A stretch of DNA of 64,000 nt, taken from Aquatica leii. Taxonomy: Eukaryota > Arthropoda > Insecta > Coleoptera > Lampyridae. Below, piece by piece: positions 21,671 through 33,149 of the stretch; position 1 is the first letter of the stretch, and each line of letters begins with the position of its first letter. The notes under the pieces were generated by a model. That model was not told the DNA's origin and ran no database searches. It saw nothing but the letters and a program-made list of their open reading frames with translations. The DNA lies in the NCBI GenBank assembly GCA_035610365.1, contig CM069435.1, forward strand, positions 20,883,123 through 20,947,122, given 5' to 3'. Made by a program: the position numbers and the translations under genes.

Positions 21671-22743
21671 TGTTTGGGTTCACGAACGACAATACGGCAA
21701 AGGCCAAATTCTATTTTTTGTTTTGGCTTTAAAAAAGAGACTAGGGCCAAGCTTAAGTCTGAGTGTTTAACTATGACGCGGTCTAAGCCGAAAGTCGCTT
21801 ACAATTCAGGGTAGACAAGGAAGCGCAACAAGAGTGAGGAAGTATTGGCAACGAAAATATCCGTTGGTTGCTTATCACCTTGTTCTTTAGAAAACAGCTC
21901 TCGAAGTATTTGGTAAAGCGATTTGTTATAACCGAAAGCATGACGCAACGACTTTAAAGCTTCATCCCAAGACGCGACAGTAGCTTTTGTACCATGCCAC
22001 CAAGTTGCAGCATGACCATCAAGTAGCATTGACAATCTTTTAATTGCATTTTCATCTGTAATACTTAGACAATCTTTGTACACTGTGATAGCATCTATAA
22101 ATGCATCACAACCTTCCGTTTTGTTACCGGAATATTTAGAAAAGTTTCCAGAATTTTGCTGAACCGTTAAATCATATGAATTAGTACTTTGGATAGACGC
22201 ACTAATATTTGCAATGAGCGTTTGTAATTGTTCGTCATTCATATTAATTGAATTTTCCGTATCAGATTCAATTTTTATATAAGTTGGATTATCGTCAGGC
22301 GGACGGATGGTACGTATCCGTAAGTTATGCCACATAAACAATCTTTGTAATATACTAAGTAAGTAAAATTAGTCTGTAGCGTTTGAATTTCAGTTCGATA
22401 GTTTTAGATACAGACAAATGGTTACGATTTCAGAGAATGATTAGCGCAATATTTAAGCATTCAATGAAATAAATCAGCTGTTTTTAAGTTTATATACGCG
22501 AATTTGAAAACAACTACGTTACATTTAATTACTGCACAAAATTATAAAAAGTGTTTACACTAAATGTCATTGACCAGATAATCAATTTCCCACGAAACGA
22601 CATCTTCAAATAAGATGAAGTTGTACTTACAATAAGTTTCTTCTGAAGATTTTTTCTGCACCACCGAAGCTTTCCAAATTCTGTTATGGGTTTCTGATAC
22701 CGTTTGCACCATTTGCCACTTTTAAAATTGCGTTGAAACAGCC

Positions 22744-22761
22744 CTACGTTGGGCGCCATTA
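22744..22761 (-). other. Primer-binding site of the Gypsy element
   Basis: Directly inside the 5' LTR, the minus strand reads TGGCGCCCAACGTAGGGC. This closely resembles the lysine-tRNA-type primer site of insect gypsy elements and of many retroviruses (TGGCGCCC). It confirms the minus orientation. Confidence 0.7.
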
Positions 22762-22763
22762 GA

Positions 22764-23014
22764 TGTAGCGGTATTATTTTAGTGTAATTTTAGACGGTTT
22801 GAATAAAACTGATAACTAAACATTTACAGCCACTTAATTAGAATTTTATTGAAAACTAACGTTGCACAATAAATATAAGATTATCTTTAATAATAATCGT
22901 TAGCTTAAAAGAATCCTACACGTTCTGCATATATTTATCGTTCCCTTTCAAATATTGTTTTTCCTTGGTGTCCCATTCGACGCGTACGCTCTACTATTAC
23001 AATTAAATGTTACA
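22764..23014 (-). repeat. 5' LTR of the Gypsy element (16.5-23 kb)
   Basis: On the minus strand it begins TGTAACATTTAATTG and ends TACCGCTACA, with TG...CA ends. It is 251 bp, against 197 bp for the partner at 16543-16739. Most of the difference is one block near 22808-22860 that is absent from the 3' copy. Confidence 0.85.
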
Positions 23015-24847
23015 GTTTTATTTTAGTTTTAAAATAAGATTAGCAACTACAGTCTCAAATTTTAAGTTTAAGTAATGGTCATTTTCTATCTACAAAAACC
23101 TATAAAAAAATCTCTTGTGTGTTAATACTTTCAACTACCGAATCTATATTTTATATTCTACTCATCATTTACATTTTTACGTTTGTCAAAAAACATAGTC
23201 ATACTGTTTCTTAGAATTGTGCTAATTTAAATAAAATATATTTGTTTTTTAGATGTTCTAGGCTGTTTTTTCTAGATTAACAAAAACTCGTATTTTTGTT
23301 TAAAATAGCAAAAAAAATTTTTGTCTTGATTAACAATAAAGAATCAAATTTTTGAGTATCGAATAACTTATTAATACGATTCAAAATGTATTTAAAATCA
23401 AGCTTACTAGCTTTGTTTGAAAGAAAAACATTTTCCTTTATATGTTGAGAAAAACGCTATACATATGTTAAAAAAATGCATTGTATGTAATACTTGATAA
23501 CGAACAAAAGAAAACGATTAGAGTGTGAGAAACGTGAAGTTTTACATAGATAAATGTTTTGAGATTTACGACACCAAATACAACTTTTAATTACAGATAC
23601 TTTTTTGCCGTTTAAAAATAATTTATTTAAAAAATTCGTTCTGAATGAGTTCATTTGTCTCATGGTTGCACGGTTTGCTATTCTCATAAGATGCTTTACC
23701 ATAACAAAGCAAATTATATTTAACGCATGGAATAGAATTGGCAATAATAAAAAAAATATATAAAAAGGAACCTTACAATAGTGAACAAAATGTTAATAAC
23801 TTGTATTTTATCGTACTTAATATCAATTTCAATTGTAGAATCGGTTTCACATTATATTAAAACGTAAGTTACGGAAATAATAATATTTATATTCAACAAA
23901 TTTTAAAATCTGTCGCAATAAAACAATTTGTTAAAAATAGTAACACTATTAACAAATTATAATATTTAGAAAATAAGTCTGCATCAAAAAAAATTGATTG
24001 TTTTTTGTAATTTTCACGAATTGAAATTAGAAAACGAATCAAAGAGTTAATAAAATTGATGATACTATCTATATTTACGAATAGAATTTAAAAAAGATGT
24101 AATCTTAACAATCCTATAATTGAAGTGAAATTACAGCATAAATACAAACGAAAAATGTCAGAATAAAAGTTTTAATAAAAGATGTTAAAAAAACAATATT
24201 TTGGGTCCAATATATGAAAAATTACAAACGTATTATATAGAGAATTTTTTTAACTAGTTTGCTGACACCGAGAATAAAAATACATACACGGTACTAGTGT
24301 TGACTTAAACTGAACTGTACATTTCTTTTACGTAGTTATATCTGACGTTTAAAATAAAGGTGCATGTACCTACAAATGAAATGTTAAACCGAGCACGAAA
24401 AAAATTTGCAAAAAAAGTACAGATCTGGTATGGTATAGGTAATAATTGAAAATTAAAAACAATATAAAAAAAATAAAGTAGAATCAGATTTTGTTGTCTT
24501 AAAATTATAAAAAATTGGAATTGTTCTCCGTTGGCCAAAACACAAACATTTAGGCGCCGCCGAAAAATGACTAAAAACTTAATAGATTGCAAGTTGCCTA
24601 ATTTTGGAGCCATTTCTGTCTGTATAAAAAAGTTTTATAATGGATAAACCACGTTAAAATTTGAAGTGATAAATCATCAAACTCTTGTGCAACTCTGCTT
24701 GTAAAAACGTTAAGTAGTTCAGATAAAATGAACCGTTTTAAATATTAACTGATAAACACAACTAAAAGTTTGTTTATTAACTTTTACAAAAGTTTTCTTC
24801 ACTTCAAATATACGTATTGCAAAAATTCGGACTTTGCGTGTAAAACA
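23015..24847. other. AT-rich stretch, no gene seen
   Basis: No coding similarity recognised. A minus-strand frame at 23457-23744 (95 codons, with CIWCRKSQNIYLC) and another at 24305-24613 lack recognisable domains. A short segment at 24256-24290 matches one at 7071-7107. Confidence 0.4.
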
Positions 24848-27790
24848 ACTTCTTCTTCCCCAGCCTAGGTCGTCCACTGCTGGACATAGGCCTCCCTCAA
24901 ACCCTTCCATTTGTTTCTGTCCTGTGCGATCTGGATTCAATTTCCTGCAACTCTTTTTACAACATCGGCCCATCTTGTTGGTGGTCTACCTCTGCTTCTG
25001 AATGCGTCTTGCCTGAGTCTCCATTCAATCATTCGTCTTGTCCATCTCTCATCTTTCAGTTTTGCCACGTGTCCCGCCCAGTTCCACTTCAGCTCAGTTA
25101 TCCTTAACACAGCATCCTTTACCTTTGTTCGCTGCCTAATTGTGGTGTTTAGTATTTTGTCTCTAAGTGTTATTCTTAGCATTGACCTTTCCATTGCTGT
25201 TTGTGTTACTCTTATTTTTTTTATGTATTTCTTGGTCAATCTTAGTGTTTCAGCCCCATAAGTGAGAACAGGGAGTATGCACTGATCGAACGTTTTCCTC
25301 TTCAGGCATATTGGGATATCTGATTTAAAGATGTTGCTGAGCTTACCGTAGTCTGCCCATGTTAAATTGATTCTCCTCTTCATTTCGTGGGTTTGATTAT
25401 CTCTCCTAATGGTTAACTCGTATCCCAGGTATTTGTATGAGTATACTTGTTAGATTTTTATATCATCTGCCGAAATGTTATCGCTCAGGACCAGGTTTGT
25501 CATATATTTTGTCTTTTTATAGTTTATATCAAGCTCGACTTCCTTTGAGGCAGCTTTGATTTCTTGTAGCATTTTATTTGCTTCGTCTATCTTATCTGTG
25601 ATTAGGACTAGATCATCGGCAAATCTTAGATGATTTAGTAGTTCACCATTTATGTTAATTCCACACTGTTCCCAATCAAGGTTTTTGTACATATATTCTA
25701 AAAATGTCGTAAATAATTTAGGGGATATGACATCTCCCTGTCTTACCCTTTTTCCTATTTGAAATGTGTTGGTGTCTTTGTGACTGATGCGGTTGCGTGG
25801 TTATATATGTATTTTAGTAAACTCGTGTATCTGGAGTTGTTGCTGATTTATCGAATCAAATGCCTTTTCATAATGTACAAATATCAGCATAAGAGGCTTG
25901 TTATATTCTACGCATTTTTCAATTAGTAGTTTAAGTACTGTTAGGTGATCATTCGTACTAAACCCTGCTCTAAATCCAGCCTGTTCTCTTGGTTGGTATA
26001 GGTCAACTTTTACACTTATACGTTTTGATAGTATTCTCGTTAAGAGCTTATACATGTGTTGCAGCAAGTTAATAGGTCTGTAGTTGGTCAGATTTGTAGC
26101 GTCTCCTTTTTTATGTATCAGAGTGATGATGGCCTTGTCCCATCGAGTGGGTGTTTTTTGCTCTATGAGACATTCGTTAAATAGAGATTTTAAGGTTTTT
26201 AGGACAGCTAGTCCGCCTTCCTTGATCGCCTCAATAACTATTCCATCGTCTCCTGGTGATCTGTTATTTTTCATCTCTGCAATTGCTGCTTTTATTTCTT
26301 CCAGACTAATTTCAGGTATATCTTCCAATCCCTGGTTTCTGATATATTTTGTCTTCTACTTCTGCAGAATTTTCATTTTTGTATAGTTTGCGATAGAAGT
26401 TTTCTGTAATTTTTACAATATCAGATTTGTTTGAAATTGTATTTCCATTTTCATCTTTTAGTTTCATTATACTTTTTGTTCCAATATTTATTTGACGTTT
26501 CAGAACTTTCAGTTTTTTATTTTGTTCGATTGTTTTGATGATTTTTGTAGTGTTATACTTTTGAATATCTTTTCTAACTTCTTTTAATATTTCCTTATTG
26601 ATTTTTCTGAATTCCTTTGAGTTTTTGTCTCCCATTTCTCTCTTTTCTGTTATTAGGGATTTTGTGTTGGCACTTACTAGTGCGTAGGTTTCTTTTGCTA
26701 CAGTATTTCTGAGTTGCTTCCTTTAGTTTTTTTACAATAACGTCGTTTTTTTCTTCGATGCTATCTTCATCTTTTATCTGATTTAGTCGTTCTTCTATCA
26801 TGTCTGTGTATTCTTGCCGGTTTTCGACATTTGTCCATTTTCCATTATTACCTTTACCTTTAGCTTGCTTTTTTACAAGGTTATCTCTTTCGTGTTTTAG
26901 ATTGATATTTATAGGAGTTCTCACAAGGCGGCAATCGCTTCCAATGAAAAATTTGTTCAGAACTTTAACGTTTTTTATAATTTGTCGTTTATTTGAGATT
27001 ATTAAGTCTACTTCGTTCTTGGGGATGCCATCTGGACTCTTCCAGGTTCATTTTCTGTTTTCGTTCTTTTTAAAGAAACTGTTCATTATAAAAATGTTGT
27101 TTTGCAGACAGAATCCTAATAGAGTTCTACCTCTCTCATTCCGTTTTCCTCCTCCTATTGCTCCATTGATGTTTCCATTTCGTCCTCTTTTTGTCCTATC
27201 ATTGCGTTGAAGTCTCCTATGAGGAGGGTATAATGTGTTGGGGTATTTTCGTTTGCTTTTGTGATATCATCATAGAAGGTGTCTACTCTTCGTCAGATCC
27301 TTGCGATGTAGGTGCGTAGGCTTGTATTATTTTGATGTATCTGTTGTTCAGTATATAACTCTTGAGCTTATACTTCCTATATCTATTATGTTCTTTGCAT
27401 GCCTTTTGTGTATTATAAACCGAACTCCTCTTAATAGGGCTTCCTTTTCTCCTTTGTAGTAAAGTATGTTACCTGATGTGAAGTTTATATGGCCTTCATG
27501 TTTCCTTCTTAATTCACTTATTCCTACTACGCCCCATTTTATATGCTCTAGTTCTTCTTCTAATTGTGCTAGTTTTTCTTCGGATGAGAGTGTTTGTGTA
27601 TTGTAGGTAGCAATGTTTAAACGTCGTGTTTTTTGTCCAGATCTGTGTCTTGAGTATATTTGCGAATTTTTGCCTCTCCCAGAATCCATGAGGCTGACCC
27701 TCGCTGTGAGGGTGTGGGATTTTGGTTTATCCATGCCCACCTGGGGTATATTTCCGTATGTTTTGTAATTCGCCATTTGGGTGTGGGGTA
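24848..27790 (-). mobile_element. Nearly full-length RTE-like LINE
   Basis: A single-gene non-LTR retrotransposon on the minus strand. The apurinic-type endonuclease starts near 27776 (LNIATYNTQTLSSEEK, VVGISELRRKHEG) and continues through QAYAPTSQGSDEE near 27300 and LLIGDFNAMIGQKEDE near 27200. The connector lies at 26312-26924. Reverse transcriptase lies at 25450-26328: SPGDDGIVIEAIK, ITLIHKKGDATNLTNYRPIN, QAGFRAGFSTNDH, IFVHYEKAFDSI, and NHLRFADDLVLITDKIDE (FADD box). The C-terminal region (24848-25383) has YGAETLRLT and GRPPTRWADVVKRVAGN. The order and length (about 2.9 kb) match complete RTE-type insect elements. About ten frame changes or stops are present. Confidence 0.85.
25801..26328 (-). 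pseudogene. LINE reverse transcriptase, fingers and palm (best-preserved frame)
   Basis: A 175-codon frame inside the RTE-like LINE. It begins EEIKAAIAEMKNNRSPGDDG (RT domain 0 to 1) and holds NYRPINLL (domain 2), EQAGFRAGFSTNDH (domain 3) and LIFVHYEKAFDSI (domain A), where the catalytic Asp normally found in FVDYEKAFD reads His. The YADD-type box follows in another frame at 25450-25692 as FADDLVLI, with both Asps present. Confidence 0.75.
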
Positions 27791-28030
27791 TAGGATTTAA
27801 AACACAAAAAAAGTCAACCTGTTAATTTCTGGAATATGGCTTGCAGAAGTTGTATAATTTTTACCAACAATATTCTGTTGTGTATGTGTTGAATAAACAG
27901 TAAAAAGTCAACAAAGAAACATAAGTAAATTTGTTATCAAAAAAAAAATTCAAATTTGAAACTTGAAACTTGGAGATCAAGTCAAAACATGTAATTCGCA
28001 TTAGGTGCGCAAAAGATGCAAAGAAAATGT
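27791..28030. other. Short spacer, no feature
   Basis: AT-rich sequence between the 5' end of the RTE-like LINE and the first copy of the duplicated gene family. No motif recognised. Confidence 0.4.
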
Positions 28031-29226
28031 TGCGGTTTACGGATAAGAAAAACTTCACTTCTGGTATCTCTCTAATATGGTGGGATCAAAAAAATCACAC
28101 AACCGAATGTTGCTTCTGTTCAGAAAATGTGAAAGAATTTAATACAAATAGGCTTCTTAAGACGAATCTAGTTCAGATTTTTCTGTTGTCAAAAAACCTT
28201 TACTTTTTTCTAAGAGTGAACTCAAAAACTTAGTAAAAAACTTAAGTCTTTTAAAAGATGCAGCCGAATTACTAGAAACAAGGTTAAAAAGCAAAAATTA
28301 TCATATAGGACCTCATCTTTGTGGTATAGGCATCGAGAGAAAAAATTTAGTCAATTTTTCTTAAAAAAAATCTGATTTATTGTAATGACGTTCATAAAAT
28401 TATGAAATGTTTTGAAATTAAAAATGATTTATCAGAATAGCGCGTAATTTCTCTAAAACTTGCCTCAAAATAGTCTAACATAATAGAAATGTATTTTCAT
28501 CTCTTTCTATGGGACACTCGATTTTTTTGGAGGAAAGTAGTAATGGTTTGGCTACGAGTTTTAAAAAAAATTAAATATCAAGAGCATCAATGAATGTTTT
28601 GTGAAAATTTCAAAATACTAACTGTATTGTTGGGTCAGCAGAAAGATTATTCAAAATATTCTTGCTTTCTTTGTTAATAGGATAGTAAAGCCAGACAGCT
28701 GAACTAGACAAAAACTGACTGGCCTCCTCAAGAGTTTTTAATCCTTGACGAAAAAAACGTCATCAATACGACCTTGGTTCCGCCAGAAAAGTCTTATTAA
28801 CACCTCTCCATATTAAATTGAGGCGTATAAAACTGTTTGTCAAATCATTGGCAAGAATTAAAAATTATTTCAGATATCTGTGTTCCAAATTTTTAAAACT
28901 GTTTGAAACTAAGTTAAAGGAAGATTTAGCACTGGCTTTGCAATAAGAAAATTTCTAACATGCTGGTATCATATGAAGTTCAAGAATACAAGATGATTCG
29001 AAAGGTTTATTTCGTACACTTTCATACTGACTACTTTTCTGAAAACTTAGAAACATATAGTAAAAAACAGAGTGAAACATTCCACCAGTATTTCTGTGAT
29101 TTTGAAGAATGTTACCAAGGAAAATTGGATGTTAATGTTAATACTACTGTTGGATGCTCAACGAGAAACTAAAGAACAAAACCAGAAACGAGTTCGGAGA
29201 AACATCAGAGAGAAAAAAAAATTGCA
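28031..29226 (+). pseudogene. Decayed copy 1 of an unnamed multi-copy insect gene family
   Basis: Reading across frames, segments occur in the order of a multi-copy arthropod protein that I recognise by pattern but cannot name. They are LRFTDKKNFTSGISLIWWDQ and HTTECCFCSENVKEFN (28040-28150), a RCSRI/AELLETRLKSKNYH stretch (28255), LLGQQKDYSKYSCFLC (28640), a NVINTTLVPPEK stretch (28760), and VYFVHFHTDYFSENLET with ETFHQYFCDFEECYQGK (28960-29130). In the family these last blocks read like FLHSHLDFFPENLG and ERFHQD..ME.RYQGK. Many stops and frame changes are present. The high copy number in insects suggests spread by a transposon, but no terminal repeats were seen. Function unknown. Confidence 0.6.
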
Positions 29227-30350
29227 GAAAATGTGAAAGAATTTAATACAAGAAATGAAAACGGAATAATTTACCCTCACCTTGACTCAGCTATTCGTCC
29301 CATGAATCTTAAAATACCAGTTTCACTACCACCTTCTAATTTAGATTAAATCTTCAGTGAGCCGAAAAACTCAGACGCATTGGCTTCTCAAAACGAATCT
29401 AGTTCAGATTTTTCTGTTGTCAAAAATCATTACTTTTTTCTAAGATTGAACTCAAAAACTTAGTAAAAACTTAAGTCTTTTAAAAGATGCAGCCGAATTA
29501 CTAGAAATAAAGTTAAAAAATCAAAAATTATCATATGGGACTTCATTTCTGTGGTACAAGCATTGAGAGAAAAAAATTAGTCAGGTTTTCTTCAAAAAAA
29601 ATCTCATTTATTATAATGATGTTTATAAAATCATGAAATGCTTTGAAATTAAATATGATTTATCAGAATAGCGCGTAACTCCTCTAAAACTAGCCTCATA
29701 ACAGTCTGACATAATAGAAGATAGCAACAATGGTTTGGCTACAAGTTTTAAAAAAATTCAATATCAACAGCATCAATGAATGTTTTGTGAAGATTTCAAA
29801 ATACTAACTGTATTATTGGGTCAGCAGAGAGATTATTCAAAATATTCTTGCTTTCTTTGTTTATAGGATAGTAAAACCAGAAAGCTGCACTAGACAAAAA
29901 GTGACTGGCCTCCTCAAGAGTTTTTAACCCTCGACGAAAAAAACGTCATCAATACGATCTTGGTTCCGCCAGAACAGTGTTATTAAACACCTCTCCATAT
30001 TAAATTGAGGCGTATAAAACAATTTGTCAAGTCACTGGCAAGAAATAAAAATTGTTTCAGATATCTGTGCTCCAAGTTTTGAAAACTGTCTGAAAGTAAG
30101 TTAAAGAAAGATTTAGCACTGGCTTTGCCATAAGAAAACTTCTAACTGATTTTTTTTAGAAACAATAAAAGAAACTTAGAAACTTATAGTAAAGAACAGA
30201 GTGAAACATTCCACCAGTATTTCTGTGAATTTGAAGAATGTTACCAAGGAAAATAGGATATCAATGTTACTGGCGGATGCTTAACGAGAAATCAAAGAAC
30301 AAGACTAGAAACGAGTTCGGAGAAACATCAGAGAGAAAAAAATTGCAGAC
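28121..30350 (+). repeat. Direct tandem duplication, unit ~1.1 kb
   Basis: Unit 1 is 28121-29226 and unit 2 is 29227-30350. Matching anchors include ACGAATCTAGTTCAG, CCTCAAGAGTTTTTAA, CTCTCCATATTAAATTGAGG and ACCAGTATTTCTGTGA. The junction word GAGAAAAAAAAATTGCAG occurs at both unit ends, which fits unequal crossing-over or replication slippage between short repeats. Confidence 0.75.
29227..30350 (+). pseudogene. Tandem decayed copy 2 of the same unnamed family
   Basis: A second copy follows copy 1 directly. Both copies run from CAGAAAATGTGAAAGAATTT to GAAACATCAGAGAG..AAATTGCAG. Copy 2 keeps a segment missing from copy 1 (IIYPHLDSAIRPMNLKIPVS, 29260-29330, the family's YP...SAIRP.PH block). 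It lacks about 90 bp that copy 1 has at 28960-29050, so neither is a simple recent duplicate of the other. Over the shared part they are roughly nine-tenths identical by eye and share several of the same stops, so decay began before duplication. It lacks the N-terminal ECCFC block. Confidence 0.6.
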
Positions 30351-31734
30351 TTGTCCCATTTGTTTGTGACGTTGCCGACCTTTTTTTAAATTGTTTGGTA
30401 TAATTAGATTTTTGTCGAATATCCACATTTAACGCTATGTAGGTTTTCAAAGTAAACATACAATTAAGGTTGCTATAGTCTTGAACTTTTTTGGTAAAAC
30501 ACACAGTATGTGTTATATTAAATCAAAACAAATACTTTTTTTTATTAAAACACTAACAAAACTCTTTAAATTTTAACTTGTAAATTGCATTTCTGCATTG
30601 TACATTTTTTGTATTTCCCTAAATTTTTGTAAAGAACGATAATTGTTGTATTAAAATTAGAATAAAAACCTATTTACAAAATTAAATAAAACATGATTTT
30701 TCTTGAAACATTGAAGTAAACTACAGCTCAGAAAAAAAAAAATAGAATGTGGTTGTTTATTTCCTTAAACGTTTTATTTTATTTTTATTAAAAAAATACA
30801 ATAATAAAGAAATGAAACATACTAAATGTGATTTCTATAACATGAGTATTTTACACCATGTAATATAAAAAACTACGATACTGTAAAATGAATACATATT
30901 TTGCATAAGTATGAAATTGATTATAGTGCTAAGAAAAATAGCTGCAGCTAAAGTGTAGAATTTAAAAAAACTTGTTTTTCATATGTTTTATAGCGCCTAT
31001 TATACTACGACGCCGTTTAACAAATTTAAATAAACATTAATATAATGAGCGTAGTTTACAAGAAATCGTTAAATAGAGTATTAAAACTTTATTTTTGACA
31101 TCTTTAAGAACGTCGTTTTGACTTGAACGTTAATAATGTTTACTAAATCCCAATACAAATAAATAATAATAATGATCATCATCATTGGAGTAATTTTTTT
31201 TATCGAAGTACAAGTAGTATTGTAAATAAATTTCGTACAAAAATCAAATATACATATCTATTTTGTAAAGCGGTCTCAAGATGTTTCGCGATTGCCAATA
31301 AACACATCTACAAACAGCTGAAATACAAACACTGATAGTAAGACAACAAAGCATGAGACAGATTCACTAGTACAATAAGATGAATTTCTCTTTTATCTAA
31401 CAACTAAAAACTTTTTGTACATCTTCTTGTAACTATAAAAAAGTACATTTATGAAGAAATAAATATTGCTGGATAGACCCCTCGATGCATAAAGTTAATC
31501 ACAACCCGGAAGTGACTTATAAACTCTTGATCTTGAACTCTACCAAGCGTAAAGTCATGCCTAGACTATCAAGCAGCTTGATCAAAGAGTTCAATCAATC
31601 GATTATTTTTACGATTCGAACAATGGTGTCCCACGCGGATTTGCCATTAAAACCAAAAACTAAAAGCGGAAACGACGTTGTCTAGAGAATGATACAAATT
31701 AAGACATCGCTTCATTAATGAGCATTCACTTAAC
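30351..31734. other. AT-rich stretch, no gene seen
   Basis: No coding similarity recognised. It includes homopolymer runs (30720-30790) and a small ATAATAATAATGATCATC simple repeat near 31163. A 66-codon frame at 31485-31685 has no known domain. Confidence 0.4.
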
Positions 31735-33110
31735 TTCTTACGCATTTTTAACGCCAAAGATTATAAAAACTTCATTAGAATGGATCTTGATTTTTTATTG
31801 CAATTGGTACGTCCCAACATTAAAACAAATGATAGTAATTAGCGTGAAGCGATCTTTGCAACCCAAAGACTTTCAATCACATTGAAGTACTAGCTTTTGC
31901 CATGAATTTGGAAGACCTGAAACTCTTGTGCGCTATAGCTCCTTACAGCCTGGAACTTATCATAATGGAAACTAGCTCAACAATTATGGAAGCATTGAAA
32001 GACAACATTTAGGTATGTATATATTTTAAATGTATGCACTCTTATATAACTGAAAAGTCGTAGAAAATTTCACATTTCCGCTATCCGAAGTTTTTGAAGT
32101 TGGAGAAGAGTCAGTTTGACGAGAATTGTAAATTGGATATGCTGAGTTGGGATAGCATTGCAAATTGAGACTTGGATGGTTTACAAAACACGAATGAGAT
32201 AATGATGAGGAAGATGATAAAAGTAACAATGTGGGTACATTTCAAAACGCAATCCTTCCTTTGTCAATTTTCTTTGGTTTCAAAGTAACTTCTTTAATTT
32301 TATTGCCCGGCTTTTAGCTAGTATGTCCTCTTCTGTTTCAGGTCGCTTAAAATCCTAAGTTGCTAATTCGATTAGTTGCTCCGTAGATTCTGGCTGATCT
32401 TTTTTTTTTGTAGACGGGCTGGATTAGGGCTAGGTAGTGCAGCTTTGCTGAAAAGAGACACTACACTTTGTGAGGCAAATTGTGACTGTACGTCACTCAG
32501 ACAGTGGTTAACAAATTGTGTCAGGAGCGGTAATGGCAAGCACGTATCACTCCAAAAGTCTGTTTACTCCAGTTCTTGCTGCGACAATTGCAAATGTTGT
32601 TGTAGTATTGTGTTTGTGGCTATTCTTAATTATTAATTTATGGTGGTAAATGTGGTAGCAAATAGTCGAGTCTCGGATGGCGGAATGAGGAAGAACACGT
32701 TGTTTTATCAGAAATTGTCTAAGAACCAATGCCTGATTCTCGTGAGTTACCAAGTATTGATAAAAAAAATTTGTAAAAGTTCGTTGGTGATGAAACTTTC
32801 CAATTACTGATTCATTTTATGAAGCCCTACAACAGGGCTCTTTTGACATACAAAAAAAAATTGAATTACAGATTGTCCCAATCAAAAGAAATCATTGAAA
32901 ATGTTTTTGTAATATTAACCATGCTGCCATTTACACAACTATTTGTGCATTAGAACCAGAGCCAGTTATTTGCAACTTAATCACAATGATATTGAAAAAC
33001 TTTATACCGGTGCTGCAGAACTTGGATCATGAACACAAGACACTTAACTGATGGCATCACTTCAAAAAACAAAAAGCAACTCAGCAAGTGAAGGATAACT
33101 TTTGTAAAAC
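31735..33110 (+). pseudogene. PIF/Harbinger transposase remnant, middle missing
   Basis: The N-terminal part, about 31740-32013, reads LRIFNAKDYKNFIRMDLDFL and LLQLVRPNIK, then APYSLELIIMETSSTIMEAL, the pattern of HARBI1-like proteins (F..LL..V.P.I, then ...SLIIPET..AI...L). A GTATGT follows at 32012, possibly an old splice donor. The C-terminal part, about 32780-33000, reads FVGDETFQLLIHFMKPYN and LNYRLSQSKEIIENVFVIL, matching GD.AFPL....M.PY and FNYRLSRARR.VENAFGIL. The segment between, which should hold the first catalytic Asp, is not found; non-homologous or opposite-strand sequence is there instead. Several stops are present. Confidence 0.7.
32026..32640 (-). pseudogene. Possible second ORF of the Harbinger element (MADF/BESS-like), weak
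   Basis: Harbinger elements usually carry a second gene for a Myb/SANT- or MADF-type DNA-binding protein. On the minus strand here, a Ser-rich stretch (LLLLSSSSSLSHS, 32026-32229) and an upstream charged stretch (EEDILAKSRAIKLKKLL, about 32290-32340) could be its C-terminal half, with opposite orientation to the transposase. No DNA-binding motif is clear. The frame is broken. Confidence 0.25.
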
Positions 33111-33149
33111 ACTTTTAAGTCAGTTCCATGCGTACCTGAAGAGACTCGA

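Larger units (their letters stand above)
20784..21802. mobile_element. Penelope-like element C, inverted structure, in Gypsy gag
   Basis: Flanked by the 11-bp duplication AATTCAGGGTA at 20773-20783 and 21803-21813. The left arm (20784-21166) and right arm (21452-21802) are inverted repeats of each other. The central 21167-21451 holds the remnant of a GIY-YIG endonuclease on the minus strand. Landmarks shared by the arms are CTGAAGATGCAAGCTG, GTTCGTTAATCACGCTAATC and the CTCTAAGAC segment. The layout mirrors element B at 7.5-10.9 kb: two copies head to head with their 3' ends outward. Confidence 0.75.
16543..23014 (-). mobile_element. Ty3/Gypsy element with both LTRs, fossil, carrying two PLE insertions
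   Basis: A Gypsy-class element on the minus strand, 5' LTR 22764-23014 and 3' LTR 16543-16739. Parts in order: primer-binding site at about 22747-22760, gag from about 22341, zinc-knuckle region near 20030-20110, protease with a DTGA motif near 19900, reverse transcriptase about 18640-19470, RNase H about 18185-18640, integrase zinc domain, core and C-terminal region about 16743-17900. Two Penelope-like insertions (20784-21802 and 20249-20622) interrupt gag. The LTRs differ by roughly a tenth of their aligned positions plus one indel of about 50 bp, so it is old. It is broken in more than ten places. No envelope gene was seen. Confidence 0.85.

Noticed and set aside
24911-27210. Plus-strand frames at 24911-25261, 26084-26386 and 26800-27210
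   Set aside because: Antisense shadows of the minus-strand LINE.
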